The notes under the pieces were generated by a model that ran no database searches, was not told where the DNA came from, and saw only the letters and a program-made list of their open reading frames with translations. Below, piece after piece: positions 11,651 to 23,594 of a stretch of 64,000 bases of DNA. The position numbers and the translations under genes were made by a program. The stretch's first letter is position 1. Each line of letters starts with the position of its first letter. Source of the DNA: Microdochium bolleyi (lineage: Eukaryota; Ascomycota; Sordariomycetes; Xylariales; Microdochiaceae); assembly GCA_001566295.1 (NCBI GenBank), contig KQ964266.1, forward strand, positions 372,001 through 436,000, read 5' to 3'.

Positions 11651-12865
11651 GGTGTCGGGTTGCTCTTATCGTAACGTGGTTCCGGAACGTGGAGGTCTAT
11701 CGAGGCAATGAAGGGCGTGCGTGAGAAGACGGATCGGTGAATCCCACCGAAGGGCTTTGAGAGGTCTTCGAGATGGGTGTCGTCGCTAGGGTCTATCTAT
11801 TCGTGTTGCTCGGCTGGGGGGCATGGCGGAATGCAGACGCTATCAAGCTCAAGAGGGTTCCGCGTAGGTCGGCTCGATCACAGCGCAAGGTTCTTTGGCG
11901 GACGCGTCGAGTCAGAGGCGCATTGCCGCTCGGGCTGGTCGTTCTGAGGCTCTCGAGACGGTCAGTGCAGCATGCGCGTGGGTGGGTCGTGTCGTGGTGA
12001 CTTGCTTGCTTGGGCCATGCTTGCTCGAGTCCGGGCCTGTGGGTCAAGCTTGCGCCAGGCAGGTCGACGGAGTATTATTGTTGCTGTCGGAAACAAGCCA
12101 CATTCAGGCTGGTGGCGGCTTCCCTGTGGCTTGTGTACAGTGGACGGGCCCCACTTGCTCGACCTCGACGTTCGAGCTTGCCTCGAAGACTTAGTCAGCA
12201 GGCACCGTCCGTTTGAGCAAGCAATCTTGGGCGAGCTGTCTCCTGGCTTTCGGCTGCAGTGGGGACGGCGCGCGCGAGGCCGCGAGCAACGGGACATTTT
12301 CGAGTGATCCTTGCCAACCAACAACCAACCATCTTGCGCCTTCTCATCCAGCCATCGACTCTCACACCGGCGCCCAGTGTCATCATTGCCGGATACAACA
12401 TCGCGCCGCATCGCCTTGGCCCCGGTGCATCATTACATTGCGACCACCCAGCCCGACGAACGCGCCAGCAGCTTTCAACGCGTTGAGCCGCCTGAGCAGC
12501 CACAACCGAAGTGGTCGTGGGACGAATCGAACGACAGACCGCGCGACACTTTTCGATGGATGGATGATCATAAACGATCAGATCTAGACAGGCGCTGTGC
12601 CTGCGTGGATACCACTCGGGCAGAGGCGCTGGTGAGCTGCGCTGAATTGGGAAGCGACCGTGTGTAGAGGTCGCACGGACTACTAGACGCTTCTATTCTC
12701 GCTGCTGGATCATCGCGCGCGCACACAGCAAAACTCGCGTCGTTGCGTTTCGACCTTCCAGGCGCTTCGGTTCGGCAGGAAACTCAAGGCCTTATCAGAG
12801 ACACGACGAATCGACCAGCACTCAACACACGACGAGCGAGCGAAAGTTCACGACACCAATCGATC
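11651..12865. other. Divergent promoter region YSH1 / TAF4
   Basis: A 1.2-kb G/C-rich spacer between the start codons of YSH1 (minus) and TAF4 (plus). The 3' part (about 12,300-12,865) is C/A-rich, like a fungal 5' UTR for TAF4. No distinct TATA box or gene recognised. Confidence 0.6.
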
Positions 12866-14948
12866 ATGTCTCAACCACCGTCGCAACCGACAGCACCTCA
12901 GCCGCAACAGTCATCTGCCCAAGCGACGCCATCTCCAGGCGCGCAGATCGCGAGTTCCAACCTTGGCATGCCGCCGACGAAGAGACCTAGAATATCTCCA
13001 GGTCCACCGTCTCAGCCTGGCTCGCCATATCCTGGATCACAATACGGCAACATGCCGAGCCCTGGTGCATCAACTCCAGGTGCCATGACACCAGGTGCCG
13101 GTGCGCCATCACCGGTGCCTCAGCCGCTTAGCAAAGCGCCAGGACAGCCGGTCAACTACGCAACGTCCTTCGCGCGGAATGGTTCGGCGACGCCAGTCCC
13201 AACCCCGACTCAGACGCAGCCACCGTCGCAAGCACCGTCGCAGCCGCAGACGCCTATCCCGGCCAACAACGGGTTGCCTATGCCCGTTGTTTCTGCTGGA
13301 GCAATGCCACAATCGATCATGATGCCGTCACAACCCACCACGCCGAGCGCGCTCCTGCCCACGCCGCAGGCTCCCTACACAAATGCGACACTCATGCCCA
13401 TCCCGTCTCCCAGCACGCCAGCACCAGCAGGCGAAATGCCGCCTCCGCCTCTAAATGCGTCGGGCTCATTCTCAGCCGCCGGCCCTGCGAAGGCTCCGAC
13501 GAAAAGCTACGCCTACGAAATGGACGATATGCTGGCAGGGACGGGGATCAATCTAGAGGAAGAGCAGGAGCTAATGAACGAATTTGAGCTGCGTGAGAGC
13601 TTGAGTGCAAGACGCCCTGGGGGACGCAAAAGCTTGTATGGAGCTGGGCCTGCCAATCAGCCGCCAGAGGAGTCTGAAGCGCGCACGACGGAACAGCTTG
13701 CGGCAGAAGCGGCAGACAAGGCGTGGAACGAAGCTGCGCAGAGGTTGGCCATCTCGAGGACAGTTGAGCTCACAAGCCACCTGTTGGACCCAGGTTTTCT
13801 GCATCGCAAAATGGCTGCCGCAGCATCTCGGAACAATCTGGGCCTTAATCTGGACGTACGATCTGATGGCAAGAGCCAGTATATGGGTCGCTTGACAGCT
13901 CCCGACACCTTCCCAAAACCCACAATCAATGTCTCGACAACTAAGACAGACGATGGGACGATTATAACTACTCACGGGTCATTCATCCCCAAGGAAGCTT
14001 TCCTTGTAGACCAGATTGCGCTTCTTTCAATAGCAACGAGAGAACACCTGCGGGGACTCCTCACGGATGCGCACAAAAAGTCGCTTAGCCGGCAGCAGAA
14101 GAGCCATGGACAAGTACCAGCCCCTTGGACGCCGGCTGCTTCGCCCGGTCCTGTGGCTACCAATGGTGTTGTGGGCGCGAGCCCAGCCACTGCAGGTGGC
14201 AGTGCAGCCAGCCCTGCACTGGCACCAAAGAAAAGTAAACCACATCATTCCTCCTCCATGGCCACTTTCATTGCTGACAGAATTTTCAGGGCCTGCCGAC
14301 GCCATGAGTAACGGTCTACCTACGCCTGTTTCTGATGCGTCGCCAAGTGTCAATCCACTGGCGGAGGCCATGCGTGCTTTGGGCAAGGCCAACCGTAGCG
14401 CTGAAGAGGCACGAATGAAGAAGCGCCAGAAGCGGATGAACGACGCCAACAAGGATAAAACCGGCACTGATGGTTCAAGAGCTGGATCAACCGCCCCCGG
14501 CGGCGAGGGAGGCGAGGTTAAAGCACCCACGAAGAAGGAAGCAAAGAAGTCGGCAAAACTTGCTGAAGCGAGCAGTACTACTGTGAACAACACGCTGAGT
14601 CTGTTTGCGGGCGGAAAGAAGAAGAAGAAGTATTCCTGGATGTCTGGCGGAGGTGGTGCGAGTGGTCCAGGCACACCACAGCCGCAAGTAGGCGGTGCAC
14701 CAGACACACCAGGCGGCACAGGCGGTGCGATGCCAAAGGCGACCAACGGTCCCTTGACGATGGCGCCGAACTCAAAGCACCTCCCCGGCGCGTGGCGAGA
14801 AGACGGCCCGACTGGCAAGAACATCCAGATGCGAGACTGGATCCTCGTACTGGAAGACCGCGGCCAGGACAATATTGCGCTGCAGAGACTCTACGACAAG
14901 CTAGACAAGTCTAATCTGGGAGACAAGACCACCAACGACGAGCCATAG
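12866..14948 (+). CDS. TAF4: Transcription initiation factor TFIID subunit 4
   Basis: Exons 12866-14234 and 14290-14948, intron GTAAAC..CAG of 55 nt, product 675 aa. The start is ATG 12866 (MSQPPSQ), the first Met with reasonable context; the frame is open upstream. The N-terminal 230 residues are Pro/Ser/Gln/Thr low complexity, with a short basic patch (TKRPR). A TAF4-type region follows from about residue 225 (KSYAYEMDDMLAGTGI), covering the histone fold that pairs with TAF12 and the conserved C-terminal domain. Basic (KKRQKRMN) and Lys-rich stretches and the C-terminal block HLPGAWREDG..MRDWILVLEDRG follow, a pattern seen at the end of fungal TAF4. It acts in the nucleus in the TFIID core. 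Splicing joins AAA-A to GG to give Lys-Arg. Confidence 0.92.
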
Positions 14949-15949
14949 GGTTGCTGGCGCTGGGGTTGTCACAAAGTCACCAAGTCACAGCCGAAAGAGC
15001 CCGCAGAGATCGAGGCGTCTAGTGCGCCACGCGCGAATGCACCCGCGAGGAAGCGCCAGCGGGCGCCACCAAAGCCGGCCTTAAGCACTGCATAATGTAT
15101 AAGGCATTGAAACCATGCATACTGTTACTATTACTACGTTGGAGGCGAAGAGTACGACACTATGGTATCATTAGCCCGTAGGCCCTACCTTCGCCTCGTT
15201 CGTTTTGCTTTCCACTTCCATATAGCCTGGCGTTGGCATTCACTGGCGGGATGGTCAGTTAGGGGGGGCGTATATCCACCTAGAGAGTCTCGCGCTCGCT
15301 CTATATCTTGCGAGTTATTTCGACAAGAGAGCAAGGCAAGTAGAGCAGAGACTCTCTCTGCTTGGTGGATTAAAATACAATGACCTTCAAACCAAATGAG
15401 CGATTGACTTGCCAAGATGGTCTTCTGCTTCTCACAGATAATGCGATCTGTCTTGAATCATGCTCGTCGTCGACTTTCTGTCATCGATGTGGTCGTTCTC
15501 ACGCTGGCCGAGACGTGACAAGTCACGAACCACTTGTACAGGTTCGGTGACGTGCTCCACTCCGGCCCCGTGTTCGGAGCCGCACCCACGCCGATACTCA
15601 TGACTTCATTAAACGATCTCCCCATGTAGCATCAAATGCCACCGTGAGTAACACGCGACGTGCTATATCCCCTCTTCTCGGTCGGTGATGCGATTTGCCC
15701 GGAATCTACTTCGACAGTCTCGGGAATTCCCAACAGCACGCGCAGCCATGTTGGTCAAAGCCGTACGTCCCCGTGTCCCCCTGGTGAGATGGGCTTTTCT
15801 GAAGCCAGGTCCTGCGTGACTGGCCCGATGAGCCGAGTGACTGGCGAAGGATGCCAGAATGTTTCCTGTCTCTGAAAAATGCAGGCTGGTCACCCTCGGC
15901 TGTGTCCTCGAGACACAAACGTTGACATTGCGCGCGGGGTGTGATATAG
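14949..15949. other. Intergenic, includes unresolved 5' part of the nitrilase gene
   Basis: TAF4 3' flank (to about 15,400) and the upstream region of the amidase gene. The first coding exon of that gene must lie near the right end. A short ATG-AGC-CGA before GTGACT (about 15,829) is one possible start, but I cannot confirm it. Confidence 0.5.
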
Positions 15950-17271
15950 GCCGTCGGGCAGATATGCTCTGGCACATCCATGGCCAAGAACCTCGAGCAG
16001 TGCAAGGACCTGGCTGGCATGGCTGCAGCTGCCGGTGCTTCGGTGAGGTCACCCTATTCCATTCTCTGCTGGCATGGGTTCTGCTTCGTTCAACTGGTCC
16101 CAAGTCATGAGTATCCTGACCTCACCTCGCTCAGTCTCAGGCAGACGTCGGTGCTCTGCCAAACGTGGATTACCAGCACAAGTTATCACCAGTTGTCTAG
16201 AGCCCCATTACCCAAGCATATCAATTCTATCTTTTCCATGCCTGGCAGTATGCACTAACACAACTCCAGATCCTCTTCCTCCCTGAAGCGTCAGACTACA
16301 TCGCCACCTCCGCCTCAGAGTCGCACAGCCTCGCGAAGCCCATCGAGTCGTCTCCCTTCGTGCGCGGCCTGAAGGATGCCGCAAAGCAGCACAACCTCGC
16401 CATCCACGTGGGCATCCACGACGTGGCGCCGAACAAATTCCAGCAGGACTCTCACCAGGCACAAAAAGATGATCAACCACCCCGGCAAGAACAGGGCACT
16501 CCCTCATCCTCATCCTCCTCCTCGTCCCGCCAAAACCCCAGCGGCAAGAGCAAACTGTTCAACACTACAGTCTACATCAACCCGGACGGCACTCTCAACC
16601 ACGCGGGGACGTACAACAAGCTACACCTCTTCGACTACGGCACCCTGGTCGAGTCCGCCTCGACGCAGGCCGGGTCCCGCTTCACCCCGCCGTTCCCGTC
16701 CCCGATCGGCCTCCTGGGCAGCCTGATCTGCTTCGACCTGCGCTTCCCCGAAGCCGCGCTGCACCTCGCGAAACCCGGGCCCGGCGCGTCGCCGCCCTCC
16801 CAGTCTCCCCACCCGGAGGCCGAGCTCGGACAGCAGAAGCACGCGGAGCAGCAGGCCCGTCGTGGAGGGACCGGCGAGGCGGCAGGCAGCCCCGGGCAGG
16901 CGGCGGCCGCAGAGGTGATCCTGTACCCGTCCGCGTTCACCGTGCCGACTGGCCAGGCCCATTGGGAGCCGCTACTGCGCGCCCGCGCGATCGAGACGCA
17001 GAGCTGGGTCGTTGCCGCCGCGCAGGTCGGGAGGCACCACCCGTACTCCGAGGGCGGGAAGAGGGTGAGCTACGGTCACAGCATGGTCGTCGACCCCTGG
17101 GGCAAGGTCGTCGTCGAGCTCAAGGGAGTGGAGGATGTCGGTAATGCGGAGGGGGAAGGGGAGAGGTTGGAGGCCGTCTCCGGCGCGGTGGGCGAGCTCG
17201 GCGTGTTCGAGGTCGACCTGGAGCACGTCGCGCGGGTGCGGGAGCGGATGCCGCTGGTGCGGCGGACGTAA
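15950..17271 (+). CDS. Deaminated glutathione amidase, nitrilase superfamily (yeast Nit2 / human NIT1 type)
   Basis: Resolved exons are 15950-16042 and 16270-17271; the intron 16043-16269 is 227 nt. The first short exon before acceptor ATATAG at 15944-15949 is unresolved; an in-frame ATG lies at 15980. The catalytic Glu-Lys-Cys triad is visible as LPEASDY (16279), YNKLHLFD (16615) and LICFDLRFPE (16724). The block GHWEPLLRARAIETQ-like plus YGHSMVVDPWG matches NIT1-type repair amidases, which hydrolyse deaminated glutathione in cytosol or mitochondria. Two low-complexity insertions (Ser/Gln-rich near 16,450-16,540 and Gly/Ala/Gln-rich near 16,770-16,915) lengthen the protein. The frame stops at TAA within GTAAGT directly after MPLVRRT, where relatives continue with a short Asp-x-Tyr tail, so a small 3' exon probably exists downstream. 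Confidence 0.85.
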
Positions 17272-18235
17272 GTCTCTTCTCTCTCATTCTCTCATTCTTC
17301 TTTTCGCCTACCTGGCCTGCTACGGGCCAAGGCTCTATCTCGTTGCTCAGACGCACATACGACCCCAAGGCGAGATTAATCACCCAACATTATCCCAGGC
17401 TAACAGCTTTGTCGTCCATAGGGACTTGTATTCTCGCTCTTGAGTGCGCATGTCCTGCCGTTACGTCTGAGCACGAGAGCGTTGAAGCAACAAACATTTG
17501 CATCACAGCCCCCTTGAGAACATGACGATTCATCATGGTATCCGTATGGAATACAAGTATACATAGCAAGGACATAGGAGAAATGGCATGCACGACCTTA
17601 AACAGAACGTGACGGCCAAGACTCGTCGATCAAGACAGGAACTCAGAGCGAGACATTGAAAACGTACAGAGCAGCAAGATCAGAGGCAGGCGTGACAATC
17701 TTATATTGTGCAACATGTTCCGCAAAGTGCTTGTCGGAACAAGACGACCATCTAAACCTGAAAAGAAAAAAAGAAAAAAAGAAAAAAAAAATTGAGGTGT
17801 GCCTCCAGATTATGGTCCGGTTAGCGACCTCGAGTGTTTCCAGCCTTCTCCCGATAACGAGACCGGAATGATATATTCCAATCAGACCCTTGTGCAAAGA
17901 TGATACATGTTTTTTGTACCGCGCCGTTTAATGTCATTGTCCTTGAATCGTGGTCATGCCCGTCGTGCAGAAAACACAAAAACGCCCCCCGATCGTCCAA
18001 GTCTCATGACCTTCAAGACGATAACTCCCCGGTATCCGTAGAAAATGGCTAAACAGTGAATCAAATGCACTCGCTGCAGGGATTCTCAAAAGATTTAGTG
18101 GGAGGCGAAGCCGGCGTGGGCCAATGTCGGGTAGTGTACAAAGTTGTGCTGGTCCGAGTCGTAGCAGGGCCACCGTGATACATCGCTCGGGTTCGGCAGC
18201 TGATCGACGGGGCGAAGCGCATTGTGTGACTGCCA
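17272..18235. other. Convergent 3' region, nitrilase / SCD6
   Basis: Contains 3' UTRs of two converging genes and possibly a last small exon of the amidase. An A-rich tract with regularly spaced G (17,761-17,791) is the main low-complexity element. Positions 18,098-18,235 on the minus strand are open in the SCD6 frame past its stop (see findings). Confidence 0.55.
17761..17791. repeat. A-rich microsatellite
   Basis: Runs of seven to nine A separated by single G residues, about 30 bp, in the shared 3' region of two convergent genes. Poly(dA:dT) of this kind disfavours nucleosomes. Confidence 0.8.
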
Positions 18236-20293
18236 CTACTGTGTAGCAGGTTGACGAGGGCCGTTGCCGCCGCGACCGCGACCTCCGTAGCCACGGCCAC
18301 GACCACGCCCGCGGCCCCTGCCACGGTAGTTGCGGTAGCCGCCGTCGACGCTTTCCTGACCGAATGTCTCCATGTTTTTGCGCTGTTCCTCACCACGCCA
18401 CCCGGGACCTCCCGCCTTCTGACCGCCATTCTCGGCACGTTCACGTGCCTCGCTGGAGATGTTGTCGAAGAACGACCTTGTCTTATTGTACGCTGGAGGC
18501 GCAGCAGGTCCAGCATCTTCCGAGACTGGTGTCTCGACGGGGGTGCCACTAGGAACCTCAGACGACGGCGAGCCGACTTCAGCGGCTTGCGCCACGTCTT
18601 GTTTGTTGAACTTGGCGTTAGCAGCACCAAAGTCGAAATCCTCAGTAGGAACCTCGACCTTGTTGCCCTGGACATTACCGCCGCGACCGCCACGACCGCG
18701 GCCTCTTCGGTTTGCATTGACACGCATATCGTTGACCTTGTTGGTCAGGTTATCAATGGCAGCATTGTTGCCCTGGCTTGCACCTGGAGCGCCTGATGGC
18801 ACTGCCTGACCACCACTGCCCTGGTTCATCTTCGCCATCGCTACCGCAACAGCGGCACGAGCAGCCTCGGTGGCATCTTGCAAGTCGCTGGCCTTGTTCT
18901 GCTTGGTGCCAGCATCTGTCGCAGGCTTTACGGCAGCGGCGGCAACCACTGTAGGGCCGCCTTGCTTGGAGAAGGGAATGGCGGGTGTGATGCGGTTACT
19001 CTTGGGGCCGGTAGGGATGCTCTTATTCGCGGTCGATGGCTGCGGGCCGGTTGCAGAGAGCGACTCGGCAGTAGCCTTGACTTCGGCAACGGAAGGCTTC
19101 GATTCAACCGGCGGAGTCGGCGCCGAGGCTCCGGCGGGCGACGACTGTACGGGTGCCTGCCCAGAAGACTTAGGCTCCGAGGATAATTCGACTGCTGGGG
19201 CATGAGAACCAACCGCTCTGTTCTTATCGGCACCGGGGCCTTGTTGCTTGTCCTGGAAAGGGCCGTCTCTGGGGCCTGGTTGCTGACCAGGACCGCCAGG
19301 CGGCCCTGGAGGGCCCGGATAGCCAAAGTTGTTCCAAGGCCCAGGAGCGCCGGGAGGGAAGCCTTGGCCAGGAGGGAACCAGCCCGGGGGTGGAGGGTAT
19401 GGCATTCCGTTGAAGCCCTGGGGACCAGGTCCGCCGCGTCCCCATTGCCCAGGAGGACCAGGAGGGGGAGGGTAGAAGTGGTTGGGTTGTTGGAACGAGC
19501 CAGGACCACCGGGGCCACCAGGACCGCCAAAGCCCGGAGCGCCAGGACCACCAGGGCCGCCTTGTTGCTGGGGACCAGGTCCGTTAGGAGCATTTCCGGG
19601 TGGGCGAGCGCGCGCCTGAGAATTGCATGACCCAAGTTAGCAGAATTCAAGCTTAATGGACCACATGCAAGAAGCGAGAATTGAGCGAGTTTGTCATGGC
19701 TAATGGATCAGAAGGAAGGCAACGGAGAGTATCAACACGGGGTTATGCGCTGTTCAGTCAATGACAATAGGTTTACATCCGAAATATTTCGTCATCTCCA
19801 TTTTTGTAGGGCGGAAGCCCAGCCATGTGTAGGTGCTCAAGAGCAAGGTGGTGAAAAAAGAAAGAATACAAACTTACGCCGACTATCGCAGGGTCATCAG
19901 GCACCTTGGGAGGACTGTTCTCCTTCGCAGGCGCAGCCTGCTCGATGCGCAGATCCTTGACATCGCTGCCACGGAAGACGATGTACTCGTAGACCTGGTC
20001 CGAGGGACCTATCTCCTCATCAGGATTGCCCTTGCGGCCTTCTGTGCCGTACGACTGGACATTCTCGAGCGAGACGGTAGAGTCGTCGCTGTTGATGTTG
20101 TGCAGAGTGCCGCTGTATCGGATGTCGCTCTTAGAGATCAAAGATATGCGGGAGCTAGCGGACAACGCGAGTTGCAGCGTTAGCAGCCGGAGGTGCCAGA
20201 GGATGGCGAGACGCGTGCGGAAGCCGCGACGGGGAGCTCTGGGACAACGTCCTGACAGCTCGCGTCGCCGACTTACCCAATGAATTCAGACAT
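18236..20293 (-). CDS. SCD6: Scd6/LSM14 family translational repressor, P-body component
   Basis: Three exons: 20293-20277 (17 nt), 20154-19878 and 19615-18236, product 557 aa ending in TAG. Intron 1 is 122 nt, intron 2 262 nt. All family modules are present in order: an N-terminal LSm14-type Sm fold (residues 1 to about 85, starting MSEFIGSRISLISKSDIRY); a Pro/Gly-rich linker; the DFDF box (TEDFDFGAANAKF, about 423); the FFD box (YNKTRSFFDNISSE, about 475-488); the TFG box (RKNMETFGQES, about 510-520); and C-terminal RGG repeats (about 525-548). The family binds eIF4G through RGG and Dhh1/Edc3-type partners through the boxes, repressing translation and promoting decapping. The tiny first exon encodes only five complete codons. 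After the TAG the same frame stays open for 46 codons with high GC3. Confidence 0.95.
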
Positions 20294-21439
20294 TGTGTAC
20301 TCGGAGGGCCTGCGCACTGGGCGCAGCAAAAGGCAAAAGGAAGAGACGGGAGGTCGAGAGAGAAGGAGCCCTGGTGAGAGAATAAAAGGAAAAGAAGGAT
20401 GGAGCAGGGAGGTGGGGAGAAGGGTAAGGGCTCGGTGGGCGCTCGGCGAGCGAGGTCTGATGAGCCTGGTCGGATGCGAGGTGGTCAGTTTGCTTGCTGG
20501 GGCGGAGCTCACGAGCAGCTCAGGTGGAGAACCCGCGAGGCTGAAATGCAAAATCGAGGGCGTGGCAGCTGGCCCAACCACCTGCGGCAGGTGCTTGCAC
20601 TCCTCCAGCTGGAGGTGGGGAAGCGGCCCCGCAGAGTGTGGCGCGAACTTGACACAAGCCACACTCGACCTCTCCTAGCAAAGTGGCTCAGCGGATCCAG
20701 CATAAATGGAACGAAGGACTGCTGACCAGACTGCTCCGAGGGAGCTCGACGGGCATGGGACTCGACATATTTATATGCACAGAACTCGGACTTTTCCAAA
20801 ACCATATCTATATCTACTGCTCGCCTTGTCCTCAGCCTTGCTAGGCAGCGGGGTACATTACACAGAGCAAAACAGCATCTCGGTTTTCGCCTTTTGAGGT
20901 TCCCGAGATTTGGTTTTGGAAATGGCATACGCGACACTGACTTGAGGGGATACCTTGTCTTGGTTCATTCTGCACCTGCCAGGATATGTTACCTGTTAGC
21001 TACGTTTAGCTACTCGGCCGAGGTTGGCCCGCCAGACCCAGCATTTCTTCGGCCATCAAGCTTTTCCAACCCCATGCGAGCAATAGTTCCACTATCGGCC
21101 CAGTGAGGAGTGGCCGATGCGTGGAGGATGCCTGTTGCAGCGGTGGTGCCGGCACTTGTGGGTGAGCTCAGGGTAGCTGGGCACCGGTCCCGGCGCCGGA
21201 CCCGCTCCGCCCGACGGATCGCCTATCGCGTCAGGGTCCTCACTCTTGCGCCATCGTCGGTCGCAAGGTTTCTTGTGCTCGACACATCTCCCGCCACGCA
21301 AGCTTCACTTCCCACGCCCCCACCTGCCATGACCGCCAGCATGCCCTAAAGCCCAAACGGGTTCCTGCCGTTTTTCATATAAGGGCCCGCCCCCATTCCG
21401 ACGAGTCCATCGCGGACTCGCCCTCCCCCGAGGTCTGCC
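20294..21439. other. Divergent promoter region SCD6 / amino-acid permease
   Basis: 1.1-kb spacer between divergent starts. On the SCD6 side the minus strand is pyrimidine-rich (about 20,294-20,420), a likely 5' UTR. A TATA-like CATATAAG (21,376-21,383) lies 57-64 bp upstream of the permease ATG. No additional gene seen. Confidence 0.6.
21376..21383 (+). promoter_or_regulatory. TATA-like element upstream of permease
   Basis: CATATAAG about 60 bp before the permease start codon, at the edge of a G/C-rich stretch. Placement fits a core promoter with a short leader; not tested. Confidence 0.35.
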
Positions 21440-23199
21440 ATGAGCTCCCCTGGAGACATCGGCGACATCACGGCCCCTCTGCTCCGAGCACGCAACGACG
21501 ACAACATGAAGGGTGCCGACGCCGACGTGCACTACGGCTCTGCTGGTGAGGTGTCCACCTCGGCCAGGGATCACGAGGGCGACTTCGTGACCCGGAACGA
21601 GGAGGAGGACCTGCGCCGTGGCCTCCACCAGAGACACATCAGTCTCATCGCCCTTGCTGGTGCCATCGTGAGTCGAGCAATGGTTCCCCCGACGGCATTC
21701 AAAGCACCAGCTGACCGAGTCAATGCACTCCCTAGGGCACCGGTCTGTTCCTCGGTCTCGGCTCCTCCATCCAGACCGCTGGCCCACTGGGAGCTCTCCT
21801 CGCCTATGCCACCGTTGGTCTGATCGTGTGCGCCGTGCAGTTCGCCCTCGGCGAGGTAACGGCCCTGCTACCCGTGACGGGCTCCTTTGTGCGGCACGCC
21901 GAGTTCCTCGTTGACCCGGCCCTGGGCTTCGCCATCGGCTACAACATCGTCTACGGCAACTGGCTATCCATCCCCGCCGAGATCAGCGCCATCTGCGTGC
22001 TCTTCCAGTACTGGACCGACGTTAACTCGAGCGTCTGGATCGTGCTCGTCATCGTCCTCACCTTTGCCGTTGGTATCGCCTTCATCCGCGTCTACGGCGA
22101 GGTCGAGTTCTGGTTTGCCATCATCAAGATCTTGCTCATCATCTTCCTCATCATCCTTGGCCTCGTCATCAACCTCGGCGGCATCCCCGGCGTGCCCCGA
22201 CTGGGCTTCTACTACTGGCAGACTCCGGGGCCGTTTGTCCCGTTCATCGCCGAGGGCAGCTGGGGCAACTTCCTCGGCTACTGGGCCGTCATGTCGCGCG
22301 CCGTCTTCTCATTTGCGGGCACAGAGTCCGTCGCCATGGCCGCCGCCGAGACGCGCAACCCGCGCCAGGTCATCCCCCGCGCCTGCAAGCGCGTCTTCTT
22401 CCGCGTGTCCATGTTCTACATCCTCGCCGTCCTCGTCGTCGGCATGCTCGTAGCCAGCGACGACCCGCGGCTCGACAACTCGAGCGGTGACGCCGCGCAG
22501 TCCCCCTTCGTCATCGCCGCCAGCGCCGCGGGCATCGCTGCGATTCCCTCGGTCGTCAACGCAGTCGTCATCACCTCGGCATGGTCCTCGTCCAACCAGG
22601 CCCTCCTCGCGGGCACGCGCGTCCTCTACGGCCTCGCCCTCAAGAAGCAGGCGCCCCAGATCTTCCTCCGCACCACCTCCTGGGGCGTCCCCTACGTCTG
22701 CGTCCTCCTGCAGACCGCCTTCATGTCGCTCGCCTTCCTCAGCCTGTCAAACGCCGCGCTCACCGTGTTCTACTGGTTCGTCGCCCTGACGGCCTGCGGC
22801 GTGCTCATCTCCTGGATCATGATCCTGATCAACCACTGGCGCCTCCTGCTCGCCATGAAGAAGCAGGCGATCCCCCTGAGCGCCCTGCCCTGGCACAACT
22901 CGTGGACCGCCTACTCCACCCCCGCCGCGCTGGTCATGTGCGTGCTCATCCTCCTCACCGCGGGCTTCCCCGTGTTCGTCCCGGGCCGGTGGGACGCAAA
23001 CAGCTTCGTCTCGTCGTACGTCGACATCCCGCTCGTCCTGACGGCCTTTGCTCTGTGGAAACTCATCAAGGGCACGAAGGTGGTGAACCTCGCCGACATA
23101 CCGCTCCGCGAGGCGCTCGAGGAGATTGAGCGGAACCCGGAGCCCCTGGAGCCCGAGAAGAAGGGCTGGCAGAAGGTCGCAGGATTCCTGTGGGACTGA
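21440..23199 (+). CDS. Amino-acid permease, APC superfamily (fungal YAT type)
   Basis: Exons 21440-21667 and 21736-23199, intron 68 nt (GTGAGT..TAG), product 563 aa. The first 60 residues are hydrophilic and acidic (cytosolic N-terminus). The signature LIALAGAI-GTGLFLGLGSSI is assembled across the splice junction and matches the first transmembrane helix of yeast amino-acid transporters. About twelve hydrophobic segments follow, with the family blocks FALGEVTALLPVTGSF and AIGYNIVYGNW. A short charged C-terminus (EKKGWQKVAGFLWD) ends in TGA. It should import amino acids with protons across the plasma membrane; substrate specificity cannot be read from sequence. Very high third-position C suggests strong expression. 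Confidence 0.94.
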
Positions 23200-23594
23200 G
23201 AAGAGAGCCACCAGCAGCACGCACCCTCTTCTTTGGACTGTCGTGTGTGCCGGAGTCTTCTCTTTCGATTTCCAAACTCCTGGTGTGCATACACACTTAC
23301 ATACACATACATCATTGGATCTACTCAACTTTAGATACCCAGAGCGTTTGCGATTTAGAGGCGTTTCTGCTTAATTTGAATACCAAGTTAAACATTCATC
23401 AGCATCTCAGTGTGTCATTATCCTTCATGTGCAAACATCCATGACATTCACGCTTCTTGTTGCACGTGGCCGCCATTTCGGTCATAAGAATGAGATCGTA
23501 ATCTTGAATACAATACGCTGGCTATCTTGATGCTTTATCGTATCCTGGCGCTGTCTATGCCCACATGGGTATTTCCGTCTGTCGAAAGCATCTT
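23200..23594. other. Convergent 3' region, permease / BCD1
   Basis: About 400 bp, A/T-richer, containing both 3' UTRs. Nothing else seen. Confidence 0.6.

Noticed and set aside
18061..18723. Second long open frame overlapping the SCD6 3' exon
   Set aside because: It is a shadow of the RGG/low-complexity coding sequence; the SCD6 frame carries all conserved boxes.
23200..23325. Open frame of about 42 codons after the permease TGA
   Set aside because: Composition matches 3' UTR, with no codon bias. It shows that extensions of 40 codons can occur by chance.
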